From Streptomyces venezuelae (GTDB taxonomy: Bacteria > Actinomycetota > Actinomycetes > Streptomycetales > Streptomycetaceae): 64,000 nucleotides of DNA. Shown one piece after another: positions 35,498-45,595 of the stretch. Location of the stretch: the NCBI RefSeq assembly GCF_008642355.1, contig NZ_CP029193.1, forward strand, positions 5,480,001-5,544,000, read 5' to 3'. The notes beneath the pieces were generated by a model. It saw nothing but the letters and a program-made list of their open reading frames with translations, did not search any database and was not told the DNA's origin. Each line of letters starts with the position of its first letter. The first letter of the stretch is position 1. The position numbers and the translations under genes are program-made.

Positions 35498-35695
35498 TCA
35501 GCAGCAGCGGAAGCCCTGGCGAGGGTCCGACTCCGCCCTCTCCGTCCGCATGCGCTCAAATGCGCGGCGGCTGGGGACGGTTGCGGCGGGATGCTCCTTT
35601 CGTACGTGCGCCACATACCGGTCGTACGCCGACTCGTCCGTCAGCTCGCGTACGTACCACCGCATCCAGCGCACGCCGCGCAGCAGCCACGTCAC
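35498..35695 (-). CDS. YbdD/YjiX family small protein (CstA partner)
   Basis: A 65-residue protein of the YbdD/DUF466 family, whose members accompany CstA-type pyruvate transporters. Diagnostic features are SAYDRYVAHVRKEHP (matching the YxxYxxHxxxxHP motif) and the terminal QGFRCC cysteine pair. GTG at 35695 overlaps the stop of the cstA gene (GTGA). In E. coli the small partner is needed for transporter function; that role is assumed here. Confidence 0.88.
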   Translation of the reverse strand: MTWLLRGVRWMRWYVRELTDESAYDRYVAHVRKEHPAATVPSRRAFERMRTERAESDPRQGFRCC

Positions 35696-37830
35696 GGCGC
35701 CACCTCCCGCCGCTCTTCGCGCCGCTCCTCCTGCTTCTCCTCCCGGGTCGCGAAGAGCCCCGCCGGGGCGGTCAACCTCGACTCCACGTAGGGAGCTTCG
35801 CGCAGCCGTGAGGCCGACGGGTCGCGGACGTGCTTGATGCACACCCGTGCCGCGTCCAGGATGACGACGACGATGAGCAGGGCGAGCGTCGCCGAAAGGA
35901 CGCCGTCCACCGTGGAGTTGGTGACGACGGTGTGCATGTCGTCCATGGTCTTGGCGGGCGGCAGGATCTTGCCCTCGTCGATGGCGTCCCGGTAGTTGGC
36001 ACGCTGCTGGAAGAAGCCGACGCGCGGATCGCTGGAGAAGACCTTCTGCCAGCTCGCGGTGAGCGTCACCGTCGCGTCCCAGGCGAGCGGAATGCCGGTG
36101 ATCCAGGCCCACTTGAGCCGCCCGGACTTCACGAGCAGCGTGGTGCAGACGGCGAGGGCGACGGCGGCGAGGAGCTGGTTGGCGATGCCGAAGATCGGGA
36201 AGAGCTGGTTGATCCCGCCGAGCGGCTCGTGCACGCCGACCCAGAGGAAGTAGCCCCAGAGGCCCGTGACGACGGCGCTGGTGAAGACGAGCCCCGGCTT
36301 CCAGCTCATCCGCCGGAACGGCTTGTAGATGTTCCCGAGCATGTCCTGCAGCATGAAGCGGCCCACGCGCGTGCCCGCGTCGAGCGCGGTCAGGATGAAC
36401 AGTGCCTCGAACATGATCGCGAAGTGGTACCAGAAGGCCCGCATCGAGCCGCCGGTGACCTTCGAGAAGATCTCGGACACGCCGACCGCGAGCGTGGGCG
36501 CGCCACCGGTGCGTGAGAGCAGCGAGGACTCCTCGACGTTCTTCGCGGCCTGTGCCAGGTCGGCCGGCGAGATCGAGTAGCCGAAGCCGGCGACGGCCTT
36601 CGACGCTTCCTGGACGGTGTCGCCGACGACCCCCGCCGGCGCGTTCATGGCGAAGTACAGACCGGGGTCGATGATCGAGGCCGCGACGAGCGCCATCACC
36701 GCGACCGACGACTCCATCAGCATGGAGCCGTAGCCGATCATCCGGACCTGCGTCTCCTTCTGGATCATCTTCGGCGTCGTGCCCGAGGAGATCAGCGCGT
36801 GGAAGCCGGACAGGGCGCCGCAGGCGATGGTGATGAAGACGAAGGGGAAGAGCGAGCCCGCGAAGACGGGACCGTCGCCGCGCGAGGCGAAGTCGGTCAC
36901 CGGGTCCATCTTCAGCGTCGGCAGGGCGACGACGACGCCGAGCGCGAGCAGCACGATCGTGCCGATCTTCATGAACGTGGAGAGGTAGTCGCGGGGCGCG
37001 AGCAGCATCCACACCGGAAGGATCGAGGCGATGAACCCGTACGCCACCAGCCAGATGACCAGCGTCGACGGCGCCAGCGTGAAGGTGTCCGCGAGGGACG
37101 ACTCGGCGATCCAGCGTCCGCCGACGAGCGCGAGCAGCAGCAGCGCGATGCCGATCAGCGAGACCTCGCTGACGCGGCCCGGCCGCAGTACCCGCAGATA
37201 GAAGCCCATGAGCAGGGCGATGGGGACGGTCATCGCGATGGAGAAGGTGCCCCACGGCGACTCGGCGAGCGCGTTGACGATGACGAGGGCGAGCACCCCG
37301 AGCAGGATGATCATGATGGCGAAGGTGGCGAGCAGCGCGGCGGCGCCGCCGACCGGGCCGATCTCCTCGCGCGCCATCTGCCCGAGCGACTTGCCGTCGC
37401 GCCGCGTCGAGAAGAACAGCACGACCATGTCCTGCACGGCGCCCGCGAAGATCACGCCGGCGATGATCCAGATCGTGCCGGGCAGGTACCCCATCTGGGC
37501 CGCGAGCACCGGCCCCACCAGGGGTCCGGCGCCCGCGATCGCCGCGAAGTGGTGGCCGAGCAGCACCCGGCGGTCGGTCGGGTGGTAGTCGATGCCGTTG
37601 TCGAGCCGCTCGGCCGGGGTCGCCCGCTTCCGGTCGACCTTCAGGACCTTGTACGCGATGAACTTGGAGTAGAAGCGGTACGCGACGGCGTACGAGCCGA
37701 GTGCCGCCGCCACCATCCAGGCGGCCGACACCTCCTCGTCGCGCGCGAGGGCCAGGACGGTCCAGCCCGCGGCGCCGACCAGCGCGACGAGGGACCAGAT
37801 GACGATGGATCGGGGGTTCGCTCTGCGCAC
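35692..37830 (-). CDS. cstA: Carbon starvation protein CstA (pyruvate transporter family)
   Basis: A 712-residue membrane protein with about 16 to 18 helices. CstA-family blocks are clear: NGIDYHPTDRRVLLGHHFAAIAGAGP, GTIWIIAGVIFAGAVQDM, ALSGFHALISSGTTPK and LQDMLGNIYKPF. CstA and its relative BtsT import pyruvate and peptides under carbon limitation. GTG at 37830 has GGAGG 9 bases upstream. The C-terminal tail after the last helix is charged and ends REERREVAP. It is followed by the coupled ybdD-like gene; the dasR gene lies 82 bases upstream in the same direction. Confidence 0.93.
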   Translation of the reverse strand: MRRANPRSIVIWSLVALVGAAGWTVLALARDEEVSAAWMVAAALGSYAVAYRFYSKFIAYKVLKVDRKRATPAERLDNGIDYHPTDRRVLLGHHFAAIAGAGPLVGPVLAAQMGYLPGTIWIIAGVIFAGAVQDMVVLFFSTRRDGKSLGQMAREEIGPVGGAAALLATFAIMIILLGVLALVIVNALAESPWGTFSIAMTVPIALLMGFYLRVLRPGRVSEVSLIGIALLLLALVGGRWIAESSLADTFTLAPSTLVIWLVAYGFIASILPVWMLLAPRDYLSTFMKIGTIVLLALGVVVALPTLKMDPVTDFASRGDGPVFAGSLFPFVFITIACGALSGFHALISSGTTPKMIQKETQVRMIGYGSMLMESSVAVMALVAASIIDPGLYFAMNAPAGVVGDTVQEASKAVAGFGYSISPADLAQAAKNVEESSLLSRTGGAPTLAVGVSEIFSKVTGGSMRAFWYHFAIMFEALFILTALDAGTRVGRFMLQDMLGNIYKPFRRMSWKPGLVFTSAVVTGLWGYFLWVGVHEPLGGINQLFPIFGIANQLLAAVALAVCTTLLVKSGRLKWAWITGIPLAWDATVTLTASWQKVFSSDPRVGFFQQRANYRDAIDEGKILPPAKTMDDMHTVVTNSTVDGVLSATLALLIVVVILDAARVCIKHVRDPSASRLREAPYVESRLTAPAGLFATREEKQEERREERREVAP

Positions 37831-37912
37831 CGGGTCGTCCTCCCGTTCATCAGGCGATGACTGGAGGAACGTAGAGCAGCCGCGGGGACCCGCGCCAGAC
37901 CTCGGACGGGTG

Positions 37913-38890
<978 letters not shown>

Positions 38891-38892
38891 CT

Positions 38893-38908
38893 AAAGGTCT
38901 AGGCCAAG
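38893..38908 (+). promoter_or_regulatory. DasR operator (dre) 1 upstream of dasA
   Basis: AAAGGTCTAGGCCAAG matches the DasR consensus ACTGGTCTAGACCACT in its GGTCTAG core and CCA half. It lies just after the TTGACA element, in the promoter spacer, where bound DasR would block initiation. Confidence 0.8.
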
Positions 38909-38916
38909 CTCCCCGT

Positions 38917-38932
38917 ACTGGTCTACACCATT
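38917..38932 (+). promoter_or_regulatory. DasR operator (dre) 2 upstream of dasA
   Basis: ACTGGTCTACACCATT matches the consensus at 13 of 16 positions. Its centre is 24 bp from site 1. The following AAAGACCAG provides another half site. Confidence 0.85.
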
Positions 38933-39021
38933 AAAGACCAGGTTCCAGTCCCACGGGCAGATCTCGGTCCATTTGGTCGCTGCGGGTGGGGGGTTGACTG
39001 GCATCCCTTGAGGAGGGTGAC

Positions 39022-40296
39022 GTGAAGCGCAAGCTCATAGCGGCCATCGGTGTCGCGGGCATGTTGGTCTCGGTCGCGGCCTGCGGCAGTGACGACGAGG
39101 ACAAGAAGGCCGGGGGAGCCGACAGCTTCAAGGGCGAGACCCTGACGCTCTGGGCGATGGACGGTTCGACGCCTGACCAGTGGCAGAAGGATGTCACGGC
39201 GGCCTTCGAGAAGAAGACCGGCGCGAAGCTGAAGTTCGAAGTCCAGCAGTGGAACGGTATCCAGCAGAAGCTGACCACCGCCCTCTCCGAGGAGAACCCG
39301 CCGGACGTCTTCGAGATCGGCAACACCCAGACCGCCGCGTACGCCAAGACCGGTGGCCTCGCCGAGCTGGACGACCTCAAGGAGTCCATCGGCGCGGACT
39401 GGACCGAGTCGATGAACAAGGCCTCGGTCATCGACGGCAAGCAGTACGCCGCCCCGTGGTTCGTCCTGAACCGCGTCGTGGTCTACAACAAGAAGGTCTG
39501 GGCCGACGCCGGCATCAAGGGCACCCCCAAGACCCGCGACGAGTTCCTCAAGAACCTCAAGCAGATCGACGCGAAGACCGACGCCGAGCCGATCTACCTG
39601 CCCGGCCAGAACTGGTACCACTTCGTCGGCCTGACCATCGGTGAGGGCGCCGAGCTGGTCAAGAAGGACGGCGACAAGTACGTCTCCAACCTGAGCGACC
39701 CCAAGGTCGCCAAGGCCATGAAGACGTACAAGCAGTTCGCGGACCTCTCCAAGGCCCCCAAGAACAAGGACGAGGCCACCCCGCAGCAGGCCGAGGTCTT
39801 CGCCAAGGGCAAGACCGGCGCCTTCATCGGCATGAGCTGGGAGGCCGCGACCGCGATCAAGGCCAACAAGAAGATCGAGAAGGACATCGGCTTCTTCACG
39901 ATCCCGGGCGCCACGGCCGACAAGCCCGAGGGCGTCTTCCTCGGCGGCTCCAACCTCGCCGTCGCCGCGACCAGCAAGAAGCAGGAGCTCGCCAAGGAGT
40001 TCCTCAAGATCGCGCTGTCCGACAAGTTCGAGGGCCAGTTCGCCAAGGAAGGCGGCACGATCCCGAACAAGAAGGCCCTGGAGTCCAACCTCAAGGGCAA
40101 CCCGGCCGCCGAGGCCGCCGCTCCCGCCGCCGCCGGCGGTGGCACCACCCCGCTGATCCCGGAGTGGGGCGCGGTGGAGAACCCGCCGAACCCGATCAAG
40201 AACTACATGACCGCGGTGCTCAACGGTAAGTCTCCCGCGGACGCCGCCAAGCAGGTCGAGGGCGAGCTCAACAAGCGCCTGTCGCAGAAGCAGTAA
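39022..40296 (+). CDS. dasA: Chitobiose/GlcNAc-oligomer ABC transporter binding lipoprotein DasA
   Basis: A 424-residue extracellular lipoprotein that captures N,N'-diacetylchitobiose. The signal peptide ends in the lipobox LVSVAAC. The mature part is a carbohydrate-binding protein of the CUT1 type: LTLWAMDGSTPDQWQKDVT, PPDVFEIGNTQTAAYAKTG, YAAPWFVLNRVVVYNKKVW and AFIGMSWEAATAI. GTG at 39022 has AGGAGGG about 7 bases upstream. It opens the dasABCD operon and is under DasR control through two operators. A strong hairpin separates it from the permease genes. Confidence 0.95.
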   Translation: MKRKLIAAIGVAGMLVSVAACGSDDEDKKAGGADSFKGETLTLWAMDGSTPDQWQKDVTAAFEKKTGAKLKFEVQQWNGIQQKLTTALSEENPPDVFEIGNTQTAAYAKTGGLAELDDLKESIGADWTESMNKASVIDGKQYAAPWFVLNRVVVYNKKVWADAGIKGTPKTRDEFLKNLKQIDAKTDAEPIYLPGQNWYHFVGLTIGEGAELVKKDGDKYVSNLSDPKVAKAMKTYKQFADLSKAPKNKDEATPQQAEVFAKGKTGAFIGMSWEAATAIKANKKIEKDIGFFTIPGATADKPEGVFLGGSNLAVAATSKKQELAKEFLKIALSDKFEGQFAKEGGTIPNKKALESNLKGNPAAEAAAPAAAGGGTTPLIPEWGAVENPPNPIKNYMTAVLNGKSPADAAKQVEGELNKRLSQKQ

Positions 40297-40310
40297 GAAC
40301 GCCCCCTCTT

Positions 40311-40349
40311 GCCGGGGGCGGCGGGTGAACCGTCCTCGCCGCCCCCGGC
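40311..40349 (+). terminator. Hairpin between dasA and dasB, probable attenuating terminator
   Basis: A perfect 13-bp GC stem (GCCGGGGGCGGCG / CGCCGCCCCCGGC) with a 13-base loop, 15 bases after the dasA stop. It probably stops part of the transcripts or protects dasA mRNA, so the binding protein is made in excess over the permeases. Confidence 0.75.
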
Positions 40350-40391
40350 ACACCTCTGCGTACCGCGATGCCCACGAAAGAGATGGCGAGC

Positions 40392-41381
40392 ATGACCGTG
40401 CAGAAGACCGAACGGCCGCCCTCCGGCCCGACGGAGGTGCAGACACCGGAAGGCGGACCACGGCCGAGTGCCCCGCTCAAGGAGCCCCGGCGTCTCGCCG
40501 GCCTGACGCCCTATCTGCTCCTTGCCCCCGCGATCGTCGCCACCCTGCTGCTGCTCGGCTGGCCACTGGTCAACAACGGGATCCTGTCGTTCCAGAACCT
40601 CAACATGCGGCAGTTCATTCTGCACTTGACCGAGTGGAACGGATTCGACAACTACAAGGACGTCCTCACCGGCGAGGACTTCTGGCGGGTCACGGGACGC
40701 TCGGTCGTCTTCACCGCCGTCAACGTCGTGCTGATCATGGTGCTCGGCACGCTGGTCGGACTGCTCCTCGCGCGCCTCGGCCGCAAGATGCGCACGTTCC
40801 TCCTGCTCGGCCTCGTGCTCACCTGGGCCATGCCCGTCGTCGCGGCCAGCACCGTCTACCAGTGGCTGTTCGCGCAGCGTTTCGGCGTCGTCAACTGGGT
40901 ACTCGCCAAGATCGGCTTCGAGTCGATGGCCGACCACGACTGGCTGGCCACGCAGTACTCGACCTTCTTCGTCGTGCTGCTGCTGATCGTCTGGATGTCC
41001 ATCCCCTTCGTGGCGATCAACCTGTACGCCGCCACGACCACCATCCCCAAGGAGCTGTACGAGGCCGCGGCGCTGGACGGCGCGGGGGCCATCAAACAGT
41101 TCACCCAGGTGACGCTGCCGTACCTGAAGCCCTTCCTCTACGCAACGACGTTCCTGGAGATCATCTGGGTCTTCAAGGCGTTCGTGCAGGTCTTCACGAT
41201 CAACGAGGGCGGCCCGGACCGGCTCACCGAGATCCTGCCCGTCTACGCCTACATCGAGGGCATGGGCAACCAGCACTTCGGCATGGGCGCGGCGATCGCG
41301 CTGCTCACCATCGTCATCCTGCTGGCCATCACCTCGTTCTACCTGCGGATCGTGCTCAAGCAAGAGGAGGACGAGCTGTGA
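40392..41381 (+). CDS. dasB: Chitobiose ABC transporter permease DasB
   Basis: A 329-residue CUT1-type permease with six transmembrane helices, the first at about residues 38-58 (LLLAPAIVATLLLLGWPLV). The ATPase-docking EAA loop is present as ELYEAAALDGAGAIKQFTQVTLPYLKP (EAAxxDGA-x8-F-x-LP). ATG at 40392 (MTVQKTERPP) is taken as start; ATG codons at 40368 and 40383 are alternatives and the ribosome-binding sequence does not decide clearly. Its stop overlaps the dasC start (GTGA). No ATPase gene is in the operon; in Streptomyces the shared ATPase MsiK, encoded elsewhere, serves this transporter. Confidence 0.93.
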   Translation: MTVQKTERPPSGPTEVQTPEGGPRPSAPLKEPRRLAGLTPYLLLAPAIVATLLLLGWPLVNNGILSFQNLNMRQFILHLTEWNGFDNYKDVLTGEDFWRVTGRSVVFTAVNVVLIMVLGTLVGLLLARLGRKMRTFLLLGLVLTWAMPVVAASTVYQWLFAQRFGVVNWVLAKIGFESMADHDWLATQYSTFFVVLLLIVWMSIPFVAINLYAATTTIPKELYEAAALDGAGAIKQFTQVTLPYLKPFLYATTFLEIIWVFKAFVQVFTINEGGPDRLTEILPVYAYIEGMGNQHFGMGAAIALLTIVILLAITSFYLRIVLKQEEDEL

Positions 41382-42208
41382 AGCGCTCGCTGATGGGCCG
41401 CCTCTGGCCCAACCTGGTCGCGGTCGTCATCTTCGTCTTCTGCGTCTTCCCCGTGTACTGGATGTTCGCCACGGCCTTCAAGCCGACCGGCGACATCATC
41501 GCCGAGGACCCGGTCTGGTTCCCGACCGACGCCACGCTCGAACACTTCAAGACGGCGATCGACGCCGACCACTTCTGGACCATGGTCGGCAACTCCGTCA
41601 TCGTGACGGTCCTCGCCGTCGTCTTCTCCCTCATCATCGGCGTGACCGCGGCCTTCGCCCTCGCCCGGATGCGGTTCAAGGGGCGGCGCGGCTTCATCAT
41701 CGGCTTCATGCTCGCGCAGATGGCGCCGTGGGAAGTCATGGTCATCGCGATCTACATCATCGTGCGCGACGCGGACATGCTGAACAGCCTGATCCCGCTG
41801 ACCCTCTTCTACATGGTCATGATCCTGCCCTTCACCCTCCTCACGCTCCGCGGCTTCGTCGCCGCCGTGCCCAAGGAGCTGGAGGAGTCCGCCATGGTCG
41901 ACGGCTGCACCCGCATGCAGGCCTTCCGCCGGGTGATCCTGCCGCTGCTCGCGCCGGGTCTGATGTCTACCTCGCTCTTCGGATTCATCACCGCCTGGAA
42001 CGAGTTCCCGCTGGCCCTCGTGCTCAACAAGGAAGCCGAGGCCAAGACCCTGCCGATCTGGCTGTCCAGCTTCCAGACCGCCTTCGGCGACGACTGGGGC
42101 GCCACCATGGCCGCCGCCTCCCTCTTCGCCATCCCGATCCTCATCCTCTTCGTCTTCCTGCAGCGCAGGGCCGTGGCCGGCCTCACCGACGGCGCAGTGA
42201 AGGGATAA
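41378..42208 (+). CDS. dasC: Chitobiose ABC transporter permease DasC
   Basis: A 276-residue CUT1-type permease, partner of DasB, with six transmembrane helices. The EAA loop reads ELEESAMVDGCTRMQAFRRVILPLLAPG (ESAMVDGC with the conserved G). GTG at 41378 overlaps the dasB stop by four bases. The next gene, dasD, begins 8 bases after its stop, so uptake and cleavage of chitobiose are encoded in one transcript. Confidence 0.94.
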   Translation: MKRSLMGRLWPNLVAVVIFVFCVFPVYWMFATAFKPTGDIIAEDPVWFPTDATLEHFKTAIDADHFWTMVGNSVIVTVLAVVFSLIIGVTAAFALARMRFKGRRGFIIGFMLAQMAPWEVMVIAIYIIVRDADMLNSLIPLTLFYMVMILPFTLLTLRGFVAAVPKELEESAMVDGCTRMQAFRRVILPLLAPGLMSTSLFGFITAWNEFPLALVLNKEAEAKTLPIWLSSFQTAFGDDWGATMAAASLFAIPILILFVFLQRRAVAGLTDGAVKG

Positions 42209-42216
42209 CTCCGCAC

Positions 42217-43713
42217 ATGACGACACTCACGCACGCCGGTGACACCCTCACCCGCAACGCCCTCGCCGTCCTGCAGCCCGGCTTCGACGGCACCGCCACG
42301 GTGCCGGACTGGGTGCGCCACCGCATCGACGAAGGCCTCGCCTCCGTCAGCCTCTTCGGCCGCAACGTGCGGACCGCGGAGCAGGTCGCCGCGCTCACCG
42401 CACAACTGCGCGCCCAACGCGACGACCTCCTGATCGCCATCGACGAGGAGAGCGGCGACGTCACCCGCCTGGAGGTGCGCACCGGCTCCTCCTACCCGGG
42501 CAACCACGCGCTCGGCGCCGTCGACGACACCACGCTGACCCGCGAGGTCGCCGCCGACCTCGGCCGCCGCCTCGCCGCCTGCGGCATCAACTTCAACTGG
42601 GCGCCGTCGGCCGACGTCAACGCCAACCCCGACAACCCCGTCATCGGCGTACGGTCCTTCGGCTCGGACCCCGACCTCGTGGCCCGGCACACCGCCGCCT
42701 ACGTCGAGGGCATGCAGTCGTCGGGCGTCGCCACCTCCGCCAAGCACTTCCCGGGGCACGGCGACACGGCGATCGACTCGCACCACTCCGTGCCGGTCAT
42801 CGACGTCGACCGGGACGTCCTGAACTCCCGCGACCTCGCGCCGTTCCGCGCGGCCCTCGCCGCCGGCACGCGGGCCGTGATGAGCGCCCACGTCCTGGCG
42901 CCCGCCCTGGACCCGGACAACCCCGGCACGCTCTCCCGCCGCATCCTGACCGGACTGCTGCGCGAGGAGTTCGGCTACGAGGGCCTCATCGTCACTGACG
43001 GCATGGACATGCAGGCCATTGCCGGCACGTACGGCTTCGAGCGCGGCTGCGTCCTCGCCATCGCCGCCGGGGCCGACGCGATCTGCACGGGCGGCGGCCC
43101 CTCGGACGAGGGCACCGTGCTACGGCTGCGGGACGCGTTCGTCGCGGCCGTGCGTTCGGGCGAGCTGTCCGAGGAGCGGCTCGCCGAGGCGGCGGACCGC
43201 GTGCGGGCGCTGGCCGGGTGGGCTTCGGTGTCGGGCGCGGCCGAGCGTTCGGGGGGCGTGCCCGACACCGGGATCGGCCTGATCGGGGCCCGCCGCGCGC
43301 TGACCGTCACCCGCGGCGAGAACTACGCCGCCCCGGTCACCGAGGCCCCCTTCGTCGCCACGTTCTCCCCGCTCCCCAACATCGCCGTCGGCGACGAGAC
43401 CCCCTGGGGCGTCACCGCCGAACTGGAGCGCCGCCTCCCCGGCACCGAGTCCGCCACCTACTCCGGCGACGGCGCGGGCAGCCAGGCCCTCGCCGCGGCC
43501 GGCACGCGCCGCATCGTGGCCGTCGTCCGCGACGCCCACCGCCACGCCTGGATGGCCGACGCCCTCCAGACCCTCGTCGCGGCCCGGCCCGACACGGTCG
43601 TCGTCGAGATGGGCGTCCCCCAGTCCGCCCCCGTCGGCGCCCTCCACATCGCGACGCGCGGCGCCGCCCGCGTGTGCGGCGAGGCGGCGGCCGAGGTCAT
43701 CGTCGCGGGCTGA
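42217..43713 (+). CDS. dasD: Family 3 glycoside hydrolase, beta-N-acetylglucosaminidase DasD
   Basis: A 498-residue enzyme that cleaves chitobiose taken up by DasABC to N-acetylglucosamine. The GH3 N-acetylglucosaminidase signature is SAKHFPGHGDTAIDSHHSVP, which carries the His-Asp acid/base pair typical of the NagZ branch, and the nucleophile aspartate is in IVTDGMDMQAIAG. There is no signal peptide, so it acts in the cytoplasm. A C-terminal domain of about 150 residues follows the barrel. A very strong terminator follows the stop. Confidence 0.93.
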   Translation: MTTLTHAGDTLTRNALAVLQPGFDGTATVPDWVRHRIDEGLASVSLFGRNVRTAEQVAALTAQLRAQRDDLLIAIDEESGDVTRLEVRTGSSYPGNHALGAVDDTTLTREVAADLGRRLAACGINFNWAPSADVNANPDNPVIGVRSFGSDPDLVARHTAAYVEGMQSSGVATSAKHFPGHGDTAIDSHHSVPVIDVDRDVLNSRDLAPFRAALAAGTRAVMSAHVLAPALDPDNPGTLSRRILTGLLREEFGYEGLIVTDGMDMQAIAGTYGFERGCVLAIAAGADAICTGGGPSDEGTVLRLRDAFVAAVRSGELSEERLAEAADRVRALAGWASVSGAAERSGGVPDTGIGLIGARRALTVTRGENYAAPVTEAPFVATFSPLPNIAVGDETPWGVTAELERRLPGTESATYSGDGAGSQALAAAGTRRIVAVVRDAHRHAWMADALQTLVAARPDTVVVEMGVPQSAPVGALHIATRGAARVCGEAAAEVIVAG

Positions 43714-43735
43714 CCCACCCACCGCGCGAACCCGC

Positions 43736-43782
43736 CACACGCGGAAGGGGCGCCCCTGACCGGGGCGCCCCTTCCGCGTGTG
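43736..43782. terminator. Terminator between dasD and nagB
   Basis: A perfect 21-bp stem with a 5-base loop TGACC; left arm starts CACACGCGGAAGGGG. It lies between convergent dasD and nagB and can stop both. Confidence 0.93.
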
Positions 43783-43805
43783 CCTGCCGCGACCGTCCGT
43801 CGCCT

Positions 43806-44591
43806 CTACAGCCCCTGCCACTCCGGCTTGTTCGCGTACGTGTGCCGGAAGTAGTCCGCCAGCTTCAGCTTCGACGCGGCGGCCTCGTCCACCACGACCG
43901 TGGCGTGCGGGTGCAGCTGCAGCGCGGAGGCGGGCACGACCGAGGCGACCGGACCCTCCACCGTCGCGGCCACCGCGTCCGCCTTGCCCTCACCCGTGGC
44001 GAGCAGCACCAGGTGCCGCGCCTCCAGGATCGTCCCGATCCCCTGGGTGATGACGTGGTGCGGGACCTGCTCGATGTCCCCGTCGAAGAAGCGCGCGTTG
44101 TCCACCCGAGTCTGCTCCGTCAGCGTCTTGATGCGCGTGCGGGACGCGAGCGACGAGCACGGCTCGTTGAACCCGATGTGCCCGTCCGTGCCGATGCCGA
44201 GCAGCTGCAGGTCGACCCCTCCGGCCTCGGCGAGCGCCTTGTCGTACGCCACGCACGCCGCCTGCACGTCCTCGGCGCTGCCGTCGGGCCCCATGAAGGA
44301 GCTCTCGTTCAGCCCGAGCGGCTCGACGACCTCCCGCAGGACGACGGAACGGTACGACTCGGGGTGCCCGGCGGGCAGCCCCACATACTCGTCGAGCTGG
44401 CAGATGCGGGCCCGCGAGGCATCTACGGCACCGGCAGCGACCTTGGCCGCCAGCGCTTCGTAGATGGGCAGGGGAGTGGAGCCGGTGGCGACACCGAGCA
44501 GGGCGTCAGGCTTACGACGCACCAGGGCGGCCATGGCCTCCGCGATGAGCTCGCCGCCTGCCGTGGCGTCCGGGACGATGACAACTTCCAC
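43806..44591 (-). CDS. nagB: Glucosamine-6-phosphate deaminase
   Basis: A 261-residue enzyme converting glucosamine 6-phosphate to fructose 6-phosphate and ammonia, the last step that feeds GlcNAc into glycolysis and removes the DasR effector. Motifs: LLGVATGSTPLPIYEAL, CQLDEYVGLPAGHPESYR and LLGIGTDGHIGFNEP with the catalytic Asp/His. GTG at 44591 is chosen since the homologous proteins begin [MV]EVVIVPDA; the longer open frame to 44804 would cover the DasR operator. It is convergent with dasD and carries its own DasR site 50 bases upstream. Confidence 0.95.
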   Translation of the reverse strand: MEVVIVPDATAGGELIAEAMAALVRRKPDALLGVATGSTPLPIYEALAAKVAAGAVDASRARICQLDEYVGLPAGHPESYRSVVLREVVEPLGLNESSFMGPDGSAEDVQAACVAYDKALAEAGGVDLQLLGIGTDGHIGFNEPCSSLASRTRIKTLTEQTRVDNARFFDGDIEQVPHHVITQGIGTILEARHLVLLATGEGKADAVAATVEGPVASVVPASALQLHPHATVVVDEAAASKLKLADYFRHTYANKPEWQGL

Positions 44592-44640
44592 GCTGGGCCT
44601 GCCGATCTGGAGAGGGGCTCGAAAGTACTGCTGGAGTACT

Positions 44641-44656
44641 GGTGGTATAGACCAAT
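44641..44656 (-). promoter_or_regulatory. DasR operator (dre) upstream of nagB
   Basis: GGTGGTATAGACCAAT keeps the TGGT and TAGACCA halves of the DasR consensus (12 of 16 positions). nagB is a known member of the DasR regulon in S. coelicolor. Confidence 0.83.
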
Positions 44657-44800
44657 CTAGCAGAGCTGCGCCGCTGGAACAGCAGTGCCGCAGAGCCAGA
44701 ACAGCCGATTCCGCCGCTCTTCGATCCATGCTCGACTCTCCGCCCCGCCTCCGCCCGTCGAGCCGTGCGCGAAGGCCGGTAGGCGCAAGGAGTGGCCCGG

Positions 44801-45565
44801 TCACACGCCCAGCAGCGAACCTCCTGTCGCGTCGATGTACTGACCGGTGATCCAGCGGGCGTCCTCGGAGGCCACGAAGGAGACGATGTCCGCCACGTCG
44901 GCGGGCTGGCCTATCCGGTCGAAGGCCGAGTACCCCGCCATCTCGGCGCGCTGGGCCTCGGGGATCCCGTCCATCATGTCCGTCTGGATGATCCCGGGCG
45001 CGACGGCGTTCACCGTGATCCCGCGGGGGCCGAGTTCCTGCGCCAGCGTGCGCGTCAGGACGTTCACCGCGCCCTTCGTCATCGAATACGCCACGGTGAC
45101 CGGGAACGCGATGCGTGTGACGCCCGACGAGATGTTGATGATCCGGCCGCCGTCGCGCAGCCGGTCGAGGCCCTTCTGGACCACGAAGAACAGCGCCTTC
45201 GTGTTGACCGCGAACACGCGGTCGTACTCCTCTTCCTCGACCTCTCCCACATGGCTGTACAGCCCGATGCCCGCGTTGTTCACCAGGATGTCCAGGCCGT
45301 CCGCGTGCCGGTCGAACGCGGCCCAGAGCGCCTCCGCGTCTCCGGGCACCCCCAGCTCGGCGCCGAACGCGAAGGCGGACCCGCCCGCCGCCTCGATCGC
45401 CGCCACCGTCTCCTTGGCGGCCACCTCATTGCTTCCGTAGTGCACGCCGACCCGCGCCCCGTCCCGGCCGAGGCGCTCGGCGATGCCCCGCCCGATGCCC
45501 CTGCTGCCGCCCGTGACCAGCGCGGTCTTGCCGACAAGCCTGCTCATGCCCGTGTGTGCACCCAT
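44801..45565 (-). CDS. SDR-family oxidoreductase
   Basis: A 254-residue classical short-chain dehydrogenase. NADP-binding motif TGGSRGIG with downstream VGVHYGSN, NNAG, the serine in INISSGV, and YSMTKGAVN (YxxxK) are all present. A regulatory role or substrate is not evident; FabG-like SDRs of this pattern are often controlled by a divergent TetR protein. It is divergent from the TetR gene at 45675 and the shared 109-base gap has two copies of a 20-bp repeat. ATG at 45565 has GAGGGGG upstream; ATG at 45547 (MSRLVGK) is the alternative. Confidence 0.9.
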   Translation of the reverse strand: MGAHTGMSRLVGKTALVTGGSRGIGRGIAERLGRDGARVGVHYGSNEVAAKETVAAIEAAGGSAFAFGAELGVPGDAEALWAAFDRHADGLDILVNNAGIGLYSHVGEVEEEEYDRVFAVNTKALFFVVQKGLDRLRDGGRIINISSGVTRIAFPVTVAYSMTKGAVNVLTRTLAQELGPRGITVNAVAPGIIQTDMMDGIPEAQRAEMAGYSAFDRIGQPADVADIVSFVASEDARWITGQYIDATGGSLLGV

Positions 45566-45595
45566 GACGGACGCCCCCTCTTTCGCCGGTGACTA

